Positions 8,201 through 16,730 of a DNA stretch of 33,558 nt are shown here, piece after piece. The notes beneath the pieces were generated by a model. That model searched no databases. It was not told the origin of the DNA and saw only the letters and a list, made by a program, of their open reading frames with translations. Position 1 is the stretch's first letter. Each line of letters begins with the position of its first letter. The position numbers and the translations under genes are program-made. Location of the stretch: positions 1-33,558 of IMG/VR virus record IMGVR_UViG_3300045135_000761; one strand, written 5' to 3'. This DNA is from a virus.

Positions 8201-10718
8201 CTGTTCGACTGTGATCACTATGATCGTCCACAATGATTCCAACTTCGACCCGTTCGTTACCATCACTGTCAAACAGAGGTGCGATACGTTGGTTCAATTC
8301 TTGAATAGACAATCGAGTATATTCTTCTAGACGATCAACCTTTGCCTCCAACGCAGCAATGTCCTTCATCGTGTAATGAGGATGTTCTATCTGCGTATAC
8401 GACAAATCTTCTTCGTCAAGTGTATTGGGATTCATTCGAATCTTATACAGTTCAAGTGCATTGTCGGGGGTAGGTTTGAACTGAGGATTGGGAGCCTGTT
8501 GTCCCATCAACAATTGAATCTCACCATCAACGGTAACCAATAACTTGTCATTACGTGGCAGATAGTATTCGATATCTGCGGTAATGTCATCACCATTCTT
8601 AGGAAGAAGGTTTATGTTTGTGAATGTACCGTTTACTTTGTCTGATCGGAAATCGACGAAGTTAAACAGGTTGAGTTCTTGTCCCTTTGCAGTTAAGTGC
8701 GTTGGGATCTGATTATAGTCAAGACCATTGTATGATGGCGCAGCAAAGAAATCACCAGTCGCACCGTGAGCAAGTCTCGAATAATTCACATAGATCTGCG
8801 CAGGAGCACTGTCATTAGCGTTCAAGATCAAACGACCTTGATCATAATAATTGTCTCGTTGACCGTCATCCAATTGGAATCTAGACAACATGTCAATACC
8901 TGAAGCATTGGTGTTGCGCACCGAATCGATTTCAAAAATATCGACGTGATCAAACTTGTAGTACCGTACACCGTCACTTTCGATTAAGTCAAGAGTATCG
9001 GTGATACCACTGGTCAATGTCTTGGTTCGAAGTGAACCTGTCTTTTGAACATAGTACAACACTTCAAGTTGGATACCGTTCAGTGCCGTATCAACAGTGA
9101 CTACACCAGACGATACAGTGTGAGGAACGAATGCATTGTTAGGTTCTGATACAATCCAATTAGTGGTATCAACAAATGTTTCACCTACTCCTAGTTCAGA
9201 GTTGATATCAACTTGTCCACCAGAAACGGCAGATGTGAGAACACGGCGTTGTTGTCGAAGTACGATGTCACCTATCGACGCAAGACGAGGACGGGTTGTC
9301 TGAAACAGTGCAGTACTACCTTTGGTGTCGTTCAATATTGCGCGGGTGTTGTTCAGACGGATTTTGTACAAATTATTCGCAGATGTACCAATACTTCGCG
9401 CCAGAGATATATCGGCACCAGAGTCGATATTTACATCGAACAAATACACCTTGTGTGTTGCACCATCCAACAGACCTTCATTGCCTGTTAACTTCTCGAC
9501 AGTACGGATTCGTGCAGTACCGATAGTGTTACTTGATGGATCTGTTGCACTGGTACTAAAATTTACTGTACTGTAATCAAAATCAGGTGCACCTCGACCT
9601 GAATCTACAAGAAGGAAGTTACCATACGAAATGGGAACCACGTCATTGTTATAGTTCTCTGTCTCTTGTGGTTTGGGTACAGTCAATTTAATGGGTGATG
9701 GATTATCTACACGATAACCCTTGACATATGCTGTGCCTGCTGATACAATTAGATTGAGAGTGTCTTCATCATCAGTATTTTCTTCGTAGTGAATAGTGAA
9801 AGGATTGACCAGATAATCACCAGACTCTTCACCTGTTCGAGTTGCAAGGAGGTCATTGATCTTGTTATAAGCATCATCCTCTTCAACTTCTTCTGTTATC
9901 TTAGAGTTCTCGATATTTGCTAAGAATAAGAACGTGTCGTCTGTGGTCGTGTCTGCTTTGTCAACCAGTGTCAAGGAAATACGATATCGATCTGCGCCAG
10001 GAGATGAAGTGTTGACAATACCACCAGTATTATCATACAACGAGTTGTCATCATTAACCGTGACAACTTCCTGAATAACTTTGAATCCAACCGAACCAGT
10101 AAACGTTTGACCATAAGGATTTAGAATAATTGATTGTTTTGATGCGTTAACAAATCGACCAAGGACAAAGAAGTCGCCAGTTTCCACATCAAACCGAACA
10201 GCACGACCAGCTGCGTTCGGGGTGTCCGTTACAAGTTCATATCCACCACCAGACTGATCAAAAAGGGTGACTCCATCACCGAAACGAGTAGTGGTACCAC
10301 TGATCGTATCACCACCTGCATCGATGTATTGAATGTAAAGGGTGTCGTTTGTGAATCCAAGTGTTGTGTTTCTCTGTCGAACTTCTAGTACTCGTGCTTC
10401 AACTTCGGTGTTTAAATCACGAAAGACTGTACCGACAGGAATGTCTTTGAATTCACCACCAGCGTTAGTCGATGCGACCTTAACATATTCATAAGAAGAG
10501 TTAATGGCCATTCCACCAGATGAAACCGCCGCACCTTCCTTGAAGATGTTTCGACCAAATCGTCCCAACTCCTGATAGATAAGAGTCTGAAGTTGTGTCA
10601 GTTCTCGTGCTTGTAGTGCACGACCGCTATTGAATAGTATTTGATGAAAATGCTTATCTTTATCAAAGTCATCATCGTATGAACCATTCAAGGTTGCGGA
10701 TGTGAATGTAGTTGGCAT
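5292..10718 (-). CDS. Large baseplate/tail structural protein (1808 aa, DUF4815-like N-terminus)
   Basis: The N-terminus has the motif RALQARELTQLQTLIYQELG followed by RFGRNIFKEG, which I recognise from the DUF4815-type structural proteins of marine T4-like phages. Around residues 1030-1050 and 1175-1190 there are very Trp-rich segments (NNWQWNW; WGFGLWRWHWTRW). A later part (around residue 1260) begins PLSQTFYVDNPFGVV and continues with a beta-rich domain typical of these proteins. The C-terminal 200 residues contain a further beta-rich part (VDFRSGDDYVSPIIDLQR). It follows gp8 by three bases, where T4 carries gp9 and gp10; gp7, which precedes gp8 in T4, is also not seen separately. This suggests a wedge or fibre-connector role. 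Assignment to the family is firm; the precise role is inferred. Confidence 0.8.
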   Translation of the reverse strand: MPTTFTSATLNGSYDDDFDKDKHFHQILFNSGRALQARELTQLQTLIYQELGRFGRNIFKEGAAVSSGGMAINSSYEYVKVASTNAGGEFKDIPVGTVFRDLNTEVEARVLEVRQRNTTLGFTNDTLYIQYIDAGGDTISGTTTRFGDGVTLFDQSGGGYELVTDTPNAAGRAVRFDVETGDFFVLGRFVNASKQSIILNPYGQTFTGSVGFKVIQEVVTVNDDNSLYDNTGGIVNTSSPGADRYRISLTLVDKADTTTDDTFLFLANIENSKITEEVEEDDAYNKINDLLATRTGEESGDYLVNPFTIHYEENTDDEDTLNLIVSAGTAYVKGYRVDNPSPIKLTVPKPQETENYNNDVVPISYGNFLLVDSGRGAPDFDYSTVNFSTSATDPSSNTIGTARIRTVEKLTGNEGLLDGATHKVYLFDVNIDSGADISLARSIGTSANNLYKIRLNNTRAILNDTKGSTALFQTTRPRLASIGDIVLRQQRRVLTSAVSGGQVDINSELGVGETFVDTTNWIVSEPNNAFVPHTVSSGVVTVDTALNGIQLEVLYYVQKTGSLRTKTLTSGITDTLDLIESDGVRYYKFDHVDIFEIDSVRNTNASGIDMLSRFQLDDGQRDNYYDQGRLILNANDSAPAQIYVNYSRLAHGATGDFFAAPSYNGLDYNQIPTHLTAKGQELNLFNFVDFRSDKVNGTFTNINLLPKNGDDITADIEYYLPRNDKLLVTVDGEIQLLMGQQAPNPQFKPTPDNALELYKIRMNPNTLDEEDLSYTQIEHPHYTMKDIAALEAKVDRLEEYTRLSIQELNQRIAPLFDSDGNERVEVGIIVDDHSDHSRTDTENPDHCASIDPEGNVVRPCAVENNIRLVLDESLSSGVVKKGDNVYLAYDSEEWAYQDLASTYVKVNPFGSSHNIGTLKLSPSSDEWKDSFSRANRVIKGNNKLSTKQAFLWNNWQWNWIGRSADEREQAQTDYGVDTSNTTTYSDPSDRFTSSSSNGGRVTGSSKHISRVVASETLRARFGNRYVDYALMPWIRSRKIYFHAKGLKPGTKFTPFFDGVDVSAWCREETTFVRWADRDDEIGNQYGYTTLTEHPDGTSELIADANGEIIGSFFIPSIREQIQLRKLGKLGFRKVGRFKYIGLRFRAGVREFMLLDINTPDWEEAGSKAFNYYTVFGWGFGLWRWHWTRWAHSPYPYSYLARRARILSAKEIKDRLDKISSGNINLIEPQLTGQFGGITTPLTGADLNLIASTNTMSKVLSDYITVNKNQQSSSTVAPQLAPENPLSQTFYVDNPFGVVLTKLDLFFRSKDTNSIPVSIEIRPVVNGKPAEDTIVPDSQVFLTPSQVDAIGTDPVLSTIQERPTTFEFEEPVFLQPYQKYAICIKSTSTEYELFSAQTQQPVYGSTSRTVTTQPIPGSMFLPANGTTWKESKDQDLMYRLTRAKFTNGNGSVILKNAILPKRELEVNSIYTSAGTTSVVIRQEHHGYKAGDSITLSGIPSAVNGIPANELNNTHVVKYVNAYHIVIGGLTQSVITTNATATGYAGTDQVLSPENYIFQTANLQLEHSIPRSTSIDTSAKFTSGSLVSGNQTRFVQDAQYGRITPAQNIDFIDPRAIYSNDLEEANLGAGVRSLYVKVDFRSGDDYVSPIIDLQRTSMITAGFGIDKPAANPAPDAEFENLEPIVFKSETLPSGSSTQSQHVSTPVELMEPAVGINVKTMVSLPDDAEVDVYYRTCGPDENINDQEWVLQAPMKPIPNNNDKDYFQEVEHMPGGVAGTLKPFYKAQVKHVMRSGYQPPALKGISVKFMAT

Positions 10719-10721
10719 ATT

Positions 10722-12092
10722 TTACCCTTCTTGTCCTAGATCAATGACAATTTTAATGTCTTCGGTTTGTGTTGAAGTGCGGTCAATTGCAGTTTCAAGG
10801 TTATTTATGTAAAGAATTTGACCCGAATATCGATCAACGTCTGGATCTTTAAGTCCTGTTCCTGTGATATTTGCAGTACACTGCGGCGACTGGGTCGTAC
10901 TGTTAATTGATTGACCCGCAATAAAATCACCAAATCCTGTGGTATGATTCTGTGTATAATACAGTCTTTCTGGAGTAGATACGGTGTCGTGCCAGTACAC
11001 TTTTGCTTGTGCGGTAAATGTACTATTTTCAATTATCTGATCCGCAGTGAATGGGCCATTACCCACGTTCTCAATTTCTAGGTAGTTCATCGCATTCCCT
11101 GCATTTGCAGTAAATGCAGAATCCGCAGTCGTTCCAAATACAAGTGGATTGCGAATCAACATCACCTGTTTGAAATCATTTGTCGGATCAGCAAGTGGTA
11201 TCGCACCAGACTCATCGTCTTGAATTTCTGTGTTGATCATAAATTTATCGGCACGTAGCGTTTGGACAGGATCTTCATTAACTCCCTTTCGAGGCCCTAA
11301 CACTGCGCGAAGAGATGCATCTCCACTACTTACCACAACCTGTGCATAATCGTAACCACTACCATGCGCGATTCCACTGACATCTGAATCAGCGGTTATT
11401 CTGACAATTCTTCCGTTGTCAATGGTTGCTGTAAATGATGCGCCAGATCCGTTGCCGAAGATATCGATTCGGGGTGCAAAGTTATATCCAGTGCCACCAG
11501 AATCAATTGCAATACTCAGAATTTCACCCGCAGTTGCATTGTCTTGTAGATTTTTTTGTTGCAGTTCTTCTGAGATCAGACTTGAGTTGTATATCTTCTG
11601 AACAGGGATATAAGAGATTGTTTTAAAATTGTTTGTGGAAGCTGCTGTCAACGTATAAAGATAACGCCAGATGTAATTGTCTGAAGTTCGAAATGACTTT
11701 CTGATTGAGTCATATTCAGTTGCTAATGTTGTGGTAGGTTGAACGGTCGATCCTAGTTTAGTACCGTCTGTATCTTTTGCGGTCTGTATACACAAGAAAA
11801 CCTGATTTGTACTGTTGACTACGTAAAACTGCGTTTGATTCAGATCATTATCGTCATACGCATTGTAGACAACACCAGATGTCCATGTGTAATTATCGAG
11901 AACAAAGGATTTAGAACTGATAACCTTAACAAAGTTCATTTCGTTCCGTGCTTGGTTTTGTCCATACAATCCACCCGATGAAGAGTCTGCACTGGATATT
12001 CCAAGATATAACGACGTAGAAGTGTCTTCGATATCCTGTCTGAAGAGATCAAAGAGAACGTTTTTACAGTCGGTTGTTACGAAACTTGTCAT
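10722..12092 (-). CDS. 8: Baseplate wedge protein gp8
   Basis: A 456-residue protein whose N-terminal half carries the gp8-like pattern: FVTTDCKNVLFDLFRQDIED at the start, then a segment with YVVNSTNQVFLCIQ, then SDNYIWRYLYTL near residue 150. T4 gp8 has 334 residues, so this one is about 120 longer, with extra beta-rich, Gly/Asp-rich sequence in the middle. gp8 is part of the peripheral wedge that holds gp10 and gp7. The gene directly follows gp6, and a perfect late box lies 27 nt upstream of the ATG, so it probably has its own late transcript start as well as read-through from upstream. Confidence 0.85.
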   Translation of the reverse strand: MTSFVTTDCKNVLFDLFRQDIEDTSTSLYLGISSADSSSGGLYGQNQARNEMNFVKVISSKSFVLDNYTWTSGVVYNAYDDNDLNQTQFYVVNSTNQVFLCIQTAKDTDGTKLGSTVQPTTTLATEYDSIRKSFRTSDNYIWRYLYTLTAASTNNFKTISYIPVQKIYNSSLISEELQQKNLQDNATAGEILSIAIDSGGTGYNFAPRIDIFGNGSGASFTATIDNGRIVRITADSDVSGIAHGSGYDYAQVVVSSGDASLRAVLGPRKGVNEDPVQTLRADKFMINTEIQDDESGAIPLADPTNDFKQVMLIRNPLVFGTTADSAFTANAGNAMNYLEIENVGNGPFTADQIIENSTFTAQAKVYWHDTVSTPERLYYTQNHTTGFGDFIAGQSINSTTQSPQCTANITGTGLKDPDVDRYSGQILYINNLETAIDRTSTQTEDIKIVIDLGQEG

Positions 12093-12118
12093 TGTTGCCC
12101 ACTCTTAATTTATTGAAC

Positions 12119-12126
12119 TATTTATA
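12119..12126 (-). promoter_or_regulatory. T4-type late promoter TATAAATA
   Basis: A perfect match to the T4 late -10 box on the minus strand, overlapping the last codons of gp6 and 27 nt upstream of the gp8 ATG. The late sigma factor gp55 and the coactivator gp33 would be expected to use it; gp33 is encoded at 29509-29766. Confidence 0.75.
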
Positions 12127-13924
12127 ATGAACTACTCAGTACTGCCGAGGCAATAGATTCTTCCGCATCATATCGTAGGATATTGTTTCGTTGCGGAGTA
12201 ATCGTTGCTTGGTTGGCTGGTACTGCACGAATTTTAACAGACGATCCTGACACTAGACTAATTCTGAACTCTTCTAGATTTAGTACACCAGAAGAAGGAT
12301 CATATGAACCGATATTGTCTACTGCTAACTTACCCGTGACCACGTTATATATTTCTAACACAGTTGAATTCAATCGGTTTCTAAGGTAACATAGATTCCC
12401 GTTGTATCGGAAATTATTACTTTCAATAATGTAGATTTGATCATCAGGACTTGCAATAGAAGTAGGGAATGTTACTGAATAGTTTCCTCTTCCAGTTACG
12501 GGTGTAAACCTCTGTTGCATTACAATCGATGCACGAGAGGAAAGAACCGATGGGTCTACATCATCAATTTGTGTTAGTAGATTAGATCTGCGGAATGACT
12601 GATCAAAGTCACCCAAATTATCTGTGAAGTAAGTTGCCATGGCATTTTTAACTCTGTTCTCGATAACCGACTGAGAAGCAGATGTCAGATTAGGATTGAA
12701 CTGAAAGAACACTCTCGCTTCGATGTATGTTTCAATCGGATCAACAAACTCGATGTCAAACGATACAACTGAAAGATCAGTAAACGCGTCTCGAATATTA
12801 TCTTTTGTGTTCTGTATTACAGATGCATCTGTGGTGTTTGAAACGAGTGACATGAATACAGTGCCATACTTGGGTGGAATATTATCCTGACCACCCCATG
12901 ACTTTACGTCTGTGACAACGTTACGGAATTCACGCAACACCAATGCAGAATAGTCTTCTGCGGTTACGGCACGATTCTGAGATGCATATTGGTAAGGTGC
13001 ATTCTTTCTAATCGATTCGATGCTTTCTTTAAGAGATCCACCAGAAGATATAGTGGTTGTTGTGATATTTAAGGTTCTACCATTCACTGTGGCATCAGTA
13101 GAGAATGATCTTGCACCATTTGCATCAGGGCCTGATACTATATCATATAGAACTTCAATTCTGTTTCCTGACTGTGGTGAGATACCCAATCTAGATCCAT
13201 TACTAAAGGTGATCTCATAGAATCCGTTTGGTGTTTCCTTGACTACGAATAATCTTGAGTTAGAGTTAATATTGGTAGTAATATTTAAGTTTGTGTAAAC
13301 AGTATAAGCGGTGTCTGTAACGCTATTATACACTCTTACTTCAACCGTGTCAAGATCTATTCGCGTTTCTGGTATAACATATGAGTCATTTTCTGCGGTT
13401 GGGCCTGCAATGAAAGTCTTGGTACGAGACTGTCCTTCGTAAATAGGAACATTTGTGTCGTTGTCAGATGAAAAATAATACAGACCATTCCCATCATCTG
13501 TTGCAATCAACACCTCTCTTGTCTTGAAAGTAAAAGTACGATTGTCTACCGATGTGGTGAACGAAGTTCCCTTTGGAAGAGTCACTGAGCCAGGACGGTC
13601 AATGACACCAGTAGATGAATAGTCAACATACATTCGTAGAACTGCCTTTGATGCAACCCTAGATCCTACAGAGTAACCCAATGAACTTGCAAGTCCTACC
13701 ATTGACGAACGAAGTTGTGCAGTAGAAAGATAAGACTCGTTCAGTGCAAAGTTCGCAAGCAATGCGTTGTAGTGTGTGTTGTATGCCAAAACATCCAACA
13801 GATTGGAAATCCCAGACGCTTCGAAATTATAATCCGAAAACTGTTCTTTCTGTGCAAGAAACAATTTTAGATTATTCTTGATTTGTTCGAAATCTAACTC
13901 TGTCGATTTAATGGTAGTCGCCAT
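12122..13924 (-). CDS. 6: Baseplate wedge protein gp6
   Basis: A 600-residue protein, close in length to T4 gp6 (about 660). The start is typical of gp6 in T4-like phages: LDFEQIKNNLKLFLAQK, a short spacer, then SNLLDVLAYNTHYNALLANF and NESYLSTAQLRSS. gp6 forms the inner iris of the baseplate that holds the wedges together and is related to P2/Mu gpJ. A central YQYASQNRAVTAEDYSALV segment also fits the J-like core. An AAGG element sits 7 bases before the ATG, and gp25 ends 11 bases upstream. Confidence is high. Confidence 0.93.
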   Translation of the reverse strand: MATTIKSTELDFEQIKNNLKLFLAQKEQFSDYNFEASGISNLLDVLAYNTHYNALLANFALNESYLSTAQLRSSMVGLASSLGYSVGSRVASKAVLRMYVDYSSTGVIDRPGSVTLPKGTSFTTSVDNRTFTFKTREVLIATDDGNGLYYFSSDNDTNVPIYEGQSRTKTFIAGPTAENDSYVIPETRIDLDTVEVRVYNSVTDTAYTVYTNLNITTNINSNSRLFVVKETPNGFYEITFSNGSRLGISPQSGNRIEVLYDIVSGPDANGARSFSTDATVNGRTLNITTTTISSGGSLKESIESIRKNAPYQYASQNRAVTAEDYSALVLREFRNVVTDVKSWGGQDNIPPKYGTVFMSLVSNTTDASVIQNTKDNIRDAFTDLSVVSFDIEFVDPIETYIEARVFFQFNPNLTSASQSVIENRVKNAMATYFTDNLGDFDQSFRRSNLLTQIDDVDPSVLSSRASIVMQQRFTPVTGRGNYSVTFPTSIASPDDQIYIIESNNFRYNGNLCYLRNRLNSTVLEIYNVVTGKLAVDNIGSYDPSSGVLNLEEFRISLVSGSSVKIRAVPANQATITPQRNNILRYDAEESIASAVLSSSL

Positions 13925-13934
13925 TTCTTATACC

Positions 13935-14600
13935 TTAAACTTGGTTAATTATGATTACGGTTTCGCTTTGTGTCAACAACTGGTTTTCATCTGGTACCGT
14001 CAGAATCGCACCATCAACAATATCCAGTTCATCCGCACGTAATAACAGACTGTCAAACGTAAGTAATCGTTCGTTTGCTTCTGTTTTAATAATTTCGTCT
14101 GGTAACACCTCGGGTGTGACAGGTAATACAGGCGTTGCAGCTGCAACAGATTCTGTCAGTTTTACTTTTAAAGTATCTGATATCTGAGTGTTAACAACTC
14201 TAAATTCTAATGTAACCGAAACCGAATTATAGTTGGGGGTTGCATTAACACGAATGTCTAGAATCTTTGCTCTCGGTTCATAAGTCTCAATTGCATTTAT
14301 GATTCGATCAATAATTTCATCACCAGTCGTGGTGTCAATTAACTCAAAGAGTAGTTCACTGAGGTTTGCACCAAAACGTGGTTGATAGGGTTTCTCAAAT
14401 CGATTCGTCAACAACAATGTCTTGATAGACTGTTTGACCGAGGCTGCATCAGTTTTACGCAGAATATCCCCATCACCATTCGGATAGGTAGGAGACACCC
14501 TTGCATCTAAACTAAGGTCAATGTCCGAATACAGTCGCGTTCGTGCAATACGAATACTACTGTTCAGATTGCCGTCGTCTCTGGAAAAAACCTTTGCCAT
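13935..14600 (-). CDS. 25: Baseplate wedge protein gp25 (with C-terminal extension)
   Basis: The core contains the GPW/gp25 signature KPYQPRFGANLSELLFEL followed by a TTGDEIIDRI helix and EPRAKILDIRV. gp25 is a sheath-initiator-like wedge subunit related to the T6SS component TssE. At 221 residues it is much longer than T4 gp25 (132): about 80 residues after the core (VAAATPVLPVTPEVLPDE onward) have no T4 counterpart and may contact neighbouring wedge proteins. I chose the ATG at 14600 over the TTG one codon upstream because AAGG lies 8 bases before it. A late promoter box lies 20 nt upstream. Confidence 0.9.
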   Translation of the reverse strand: MAKVFSRDDGNLNSSIRIARTRLYSDIDLSLDARVSPTYPNGDGDILRKTDAASVKQSIKTLLLTNRFEKPYQPRFGANLSELLFELIDTTTGDEIIDRIINAIETYEPRAKILDIRVNATPNYNSVSVTLEFRVVNTQISDTLKVKLTESVAAATPVLPVTPEVLPDEIIKTEANERLLTFDSLLLRADELDIVDGAILTVPDENQLLTQSETVIIINQV

Positions 14601-14619
14601 CAATGAAACCTTTTCTTTT

Positions 14620-14627
14620 TATTTATA
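14620..14627 (-). promoter_or_regulatory. T4-type late promoter TATAAATA
   Basis: A perfect late box on the minus strand, 20 nt upstream of the gp25 ATG and inside the last codons of the preceding gene. It should start a late transcript covering gp25 and gp6. Confidence 0.75.
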
Positions 14628-15258
14628 ACGTTACGGTAGAATCTGGTAGAATCTCTAACAACTCGTTGCGAGTCTGCAACGCACCATTGTAAGTTGTTTT
14701 CAAACCATAACTGAATTGAACTTCGAAACTCTCAGGAACTTCTGGCATAGTGAGAAGAATAGACGCAGTCAAGTCACCACTGGGGTCGAAGGTATCATAG
14801 GCCAGTTCAAGTTCATTATAATCGATATAATCTTTCCAAAACACTGCCAGTTCATATGTCTTGGATGGATCACTCTTACCGTTACGATCAATTAGTTGGT
14901 AACCAATACCCCGTCCAAATCGTCGTTCCTCGTTGAATCCAGAAGGACGTTCACCTCGATATCCATCTGAGTTAAAATCCTGATATGGTTCATATACGCC
15001 GTCAGACACGATCAATCGATGTTGTGCAAAATCTATATTAGAAAATACAGTATTCATTGCATTTGCGTGAAGTATCAGATTCCTTGCGACTTGTGCGCGA
15101 TCGACGGGGCCTGAAAATCCCTGATCATACAGTCGATCAAACTGGGTTCGCGATCCAATTGCACCAAGGAACTTGGCACATGTGATTCCTGTTCCTAACT
15201 TAGTCGCAGATGTGATATCCCCAGTTGGATTGTATTGTGGGTCAACGAGTATCTTCAT
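14623..15258 (-). CDS. Unknown baseplate-operon protein (211 aa)
   Basis: I do not recognise this protein. It is 211 residues, starts MKILVDPQYNPTGDI, is rich in aromatic and acidic residues and has no clear signal peptide or membrane segment. The middle contains VFSNIDFAQHRLIVSDGVYEPYQDF and the C-terminal third looks beta-stranded (ASILLTMPEVPESFEVQFSYG). Its start overlaps the end of the spike gene by four bases and it ends just before gp25, so it is translated with the baseplate genes. A structural or spike-tip accessory role is possible. I saw no PAAR motif and no convincing peptidase motif. Confidence 0.7.
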   Translation of the reverse strand: MKILVDPQYNPTGDITSATKLGTGITCAKFLGAIGSRTQFDRLYDQGFSGPVDRAQVARNLILHANAMNTVFSNIDFAQHRLIVSDGVYEPYQDFNSDGYRGERPSGFNEERRFGRGIGYQLIDRNGKSDPSKTYELAVFWKDYIDYNELELAYDTFDPSGDLTASILLTMPEVPESFEVQFSYGLKTTYNGALQTRNELLEILPDSTVTL

Positions 15259-16730
15259 TTTGTATTCACCTTGAATCGTTTACTACGTGTATCAGCAGGA
15301 TTGTTTCCAATCAACTCCATACCAAATCTCAATGTACCTTTCCTACTTGCCGTTCTTCCAATGTTCGTAGGTAAGTTCTTCTTGAAGTCAGAGTTCAACT
15401 TGCCTTCACCGACCAAGTAACTCGTGAATTCACCGTTGTTTAGATTTGCGGTATCACGTAACTTGGATCGAATTTCATGAATAGAAGGATCATGACTGAA
15501 CAACTCTTTATAGTCGTCCGACTTCTTGATCTTGTTTTCTAACTCAGAGTCTATCGATACTCCACGAATGCCATACTTAGACGTAGACAACTGCAACTCA
15601 ACGATCGCTGGGTTGGGTAATGGTGCGGTTGCAGGTACAGGTAAATATGGCATGATACCCATCTTCGGCGTAGGAATCGTGATAGTAGGTTTCGGGCCAC
15701 CTTCTTTAACAGCAGTTATCGACTGCATTGCCCCCTTTGCACTTGTTGCAAATTGGGCAAAAGAAGACTGGATTGCATAATCTGCATGAATTGCTTCAGT
15801 AGCACGACCAACCAGAGTACCATAAAATGTCGATAGGTTGGTAATGCCGCCAGGCAGACCACCATACGTTTTGCCATAGTAGTCGTGCATCGGGCCACCG
15901 AACGTACCTTTATGTCCAATCATCGACACAGTTCGCGCAGTGACGTTTGCAGTTGACGCAGCACACACCCACTCATTCACTGCGGTAGTGATTAGATCAG
16001 TTCCAGTGAGTATTTCGGTCGATGCCTGCGTATACATTTTCATGTCACCCTTCGTGACCTGATATCGATCACCAAGTACAGTATCGACACTCTGACCCAC
16101 AACCTGAGTTCCTCGTGTACCACGTATGGTATGGTTCTGATCACGGTTTACCGTTTTGGTGTGTCGTCCTTTGATCTCTTCTTTTTTATCTCCTGCAACA
16201 TTGATATTATAATCGCCACCAACATCAATATTGAAATCCCCGTCCACACGTAAATTGACATTGCCTTTGTAAACAAGATCCCCTTGTCCCTCCACGATTA
16301 CCTTCGAATCACCACCCACGACTTCGACTCGTTGTCTACGGGTAGAAATAAGAACAGAACCATCTGCACGAAGTTCAATTCCCGCACCAGTTCGATGTTT
16401 GATAAGTACACGTTCACCGCCAGGGGTGTCGTCCATTTCGAACGAATGTCCAGACGGCGTTTCTTGTATCTGGTTAAATGGAAAGATCGATGGTTCCTGA
16501 TCGGGTAGATCAAGATCGACACCAACATCACCACCACCCATTGAGAGATTGTTCTGTTTCTCTCCAGTTGCGGCTTTGTTTATTGACGTATCATAGAAGT
16601 ATTCGCGTTTTGGAAATTCACCTGACGCATCCACAAACCCTTGTTTGGGAACACCTTCGGTTACTTCTTTACCAATACCAGATCCATCTGGTTTGATGCG
16701 TGCTAAATATTCGTCTGAAAAATTAGTCAT
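15255..16730 (-). CDS. Central spike beta-helix protein (gp5 C-terminal domain as a separate gene)
   Basis: A 491-residue protein. After a 90-residue lead comes a VgrG/gp5-like segment (TPSGHSFEMDDTPGGERVLI, then HRTGAGIELRADGSVLI). Octads of the form V-x-G-x5 follow, with the first hydrophobic residue at about 146, 154, 162, 170, 178 and 186. That octad is the hallmark of the triple-stranded beta-helix needle of T4 gp5. The last 250 residues are Ala/Thr/Pro-rich, then charged. In T4 this needle is the C-terminal part of gp5; here it is its own gene, overlapping the amidase gene by four bases. It should form the membrane-piercing spike. Confidence 0.85.
   Translation of the reverse strand: MTNFSDEYLARIKPDGSGIGKEVTEGVPKQGFVDASGEFPKREYFYDTSINKAATGEKQNNLSMGGGDVGVDLDLPDQEPSIFPFNQIQETPSGHSFEMDDTPGGERVLIKHRTGAGIELRADGSVLISTRRQRVEVVGGDSKVIVEGQGDLVYKGNVNLRVDGDFNIDVGGDYNINVAGDKKEEIKGRHTKTVNRDQNHTIRGTRGTQVVGQSVDTVLGDRYQVTKGDMKMYTQASTEILTGTDLITTAVNEWVCAASTANVTARTVSMIGHKGTFGGPMHDYYGKTYGGLPGGITNLSTFYGTLVGRATEAIHADYAIQSSFAQFATSAKGAMQSITAVKEGGPKPTITIPTPKMGIMPYLPVPATAPLPNPAIVELQLSTSKYGIRGVSIDSELENKIKKSDDYKELFSHDPSIHEIRSKLRDTANLNNGEFTSYLVGEGKLNSDFKKNLPTNIGRTASRKGTLRFGMELIGNNPADTRSKRFKVNTK

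Noticed and set aside
14601-14603. TTG start for gp25
   Set aside because: An ATG with better spacing to AAGG follows immediately.
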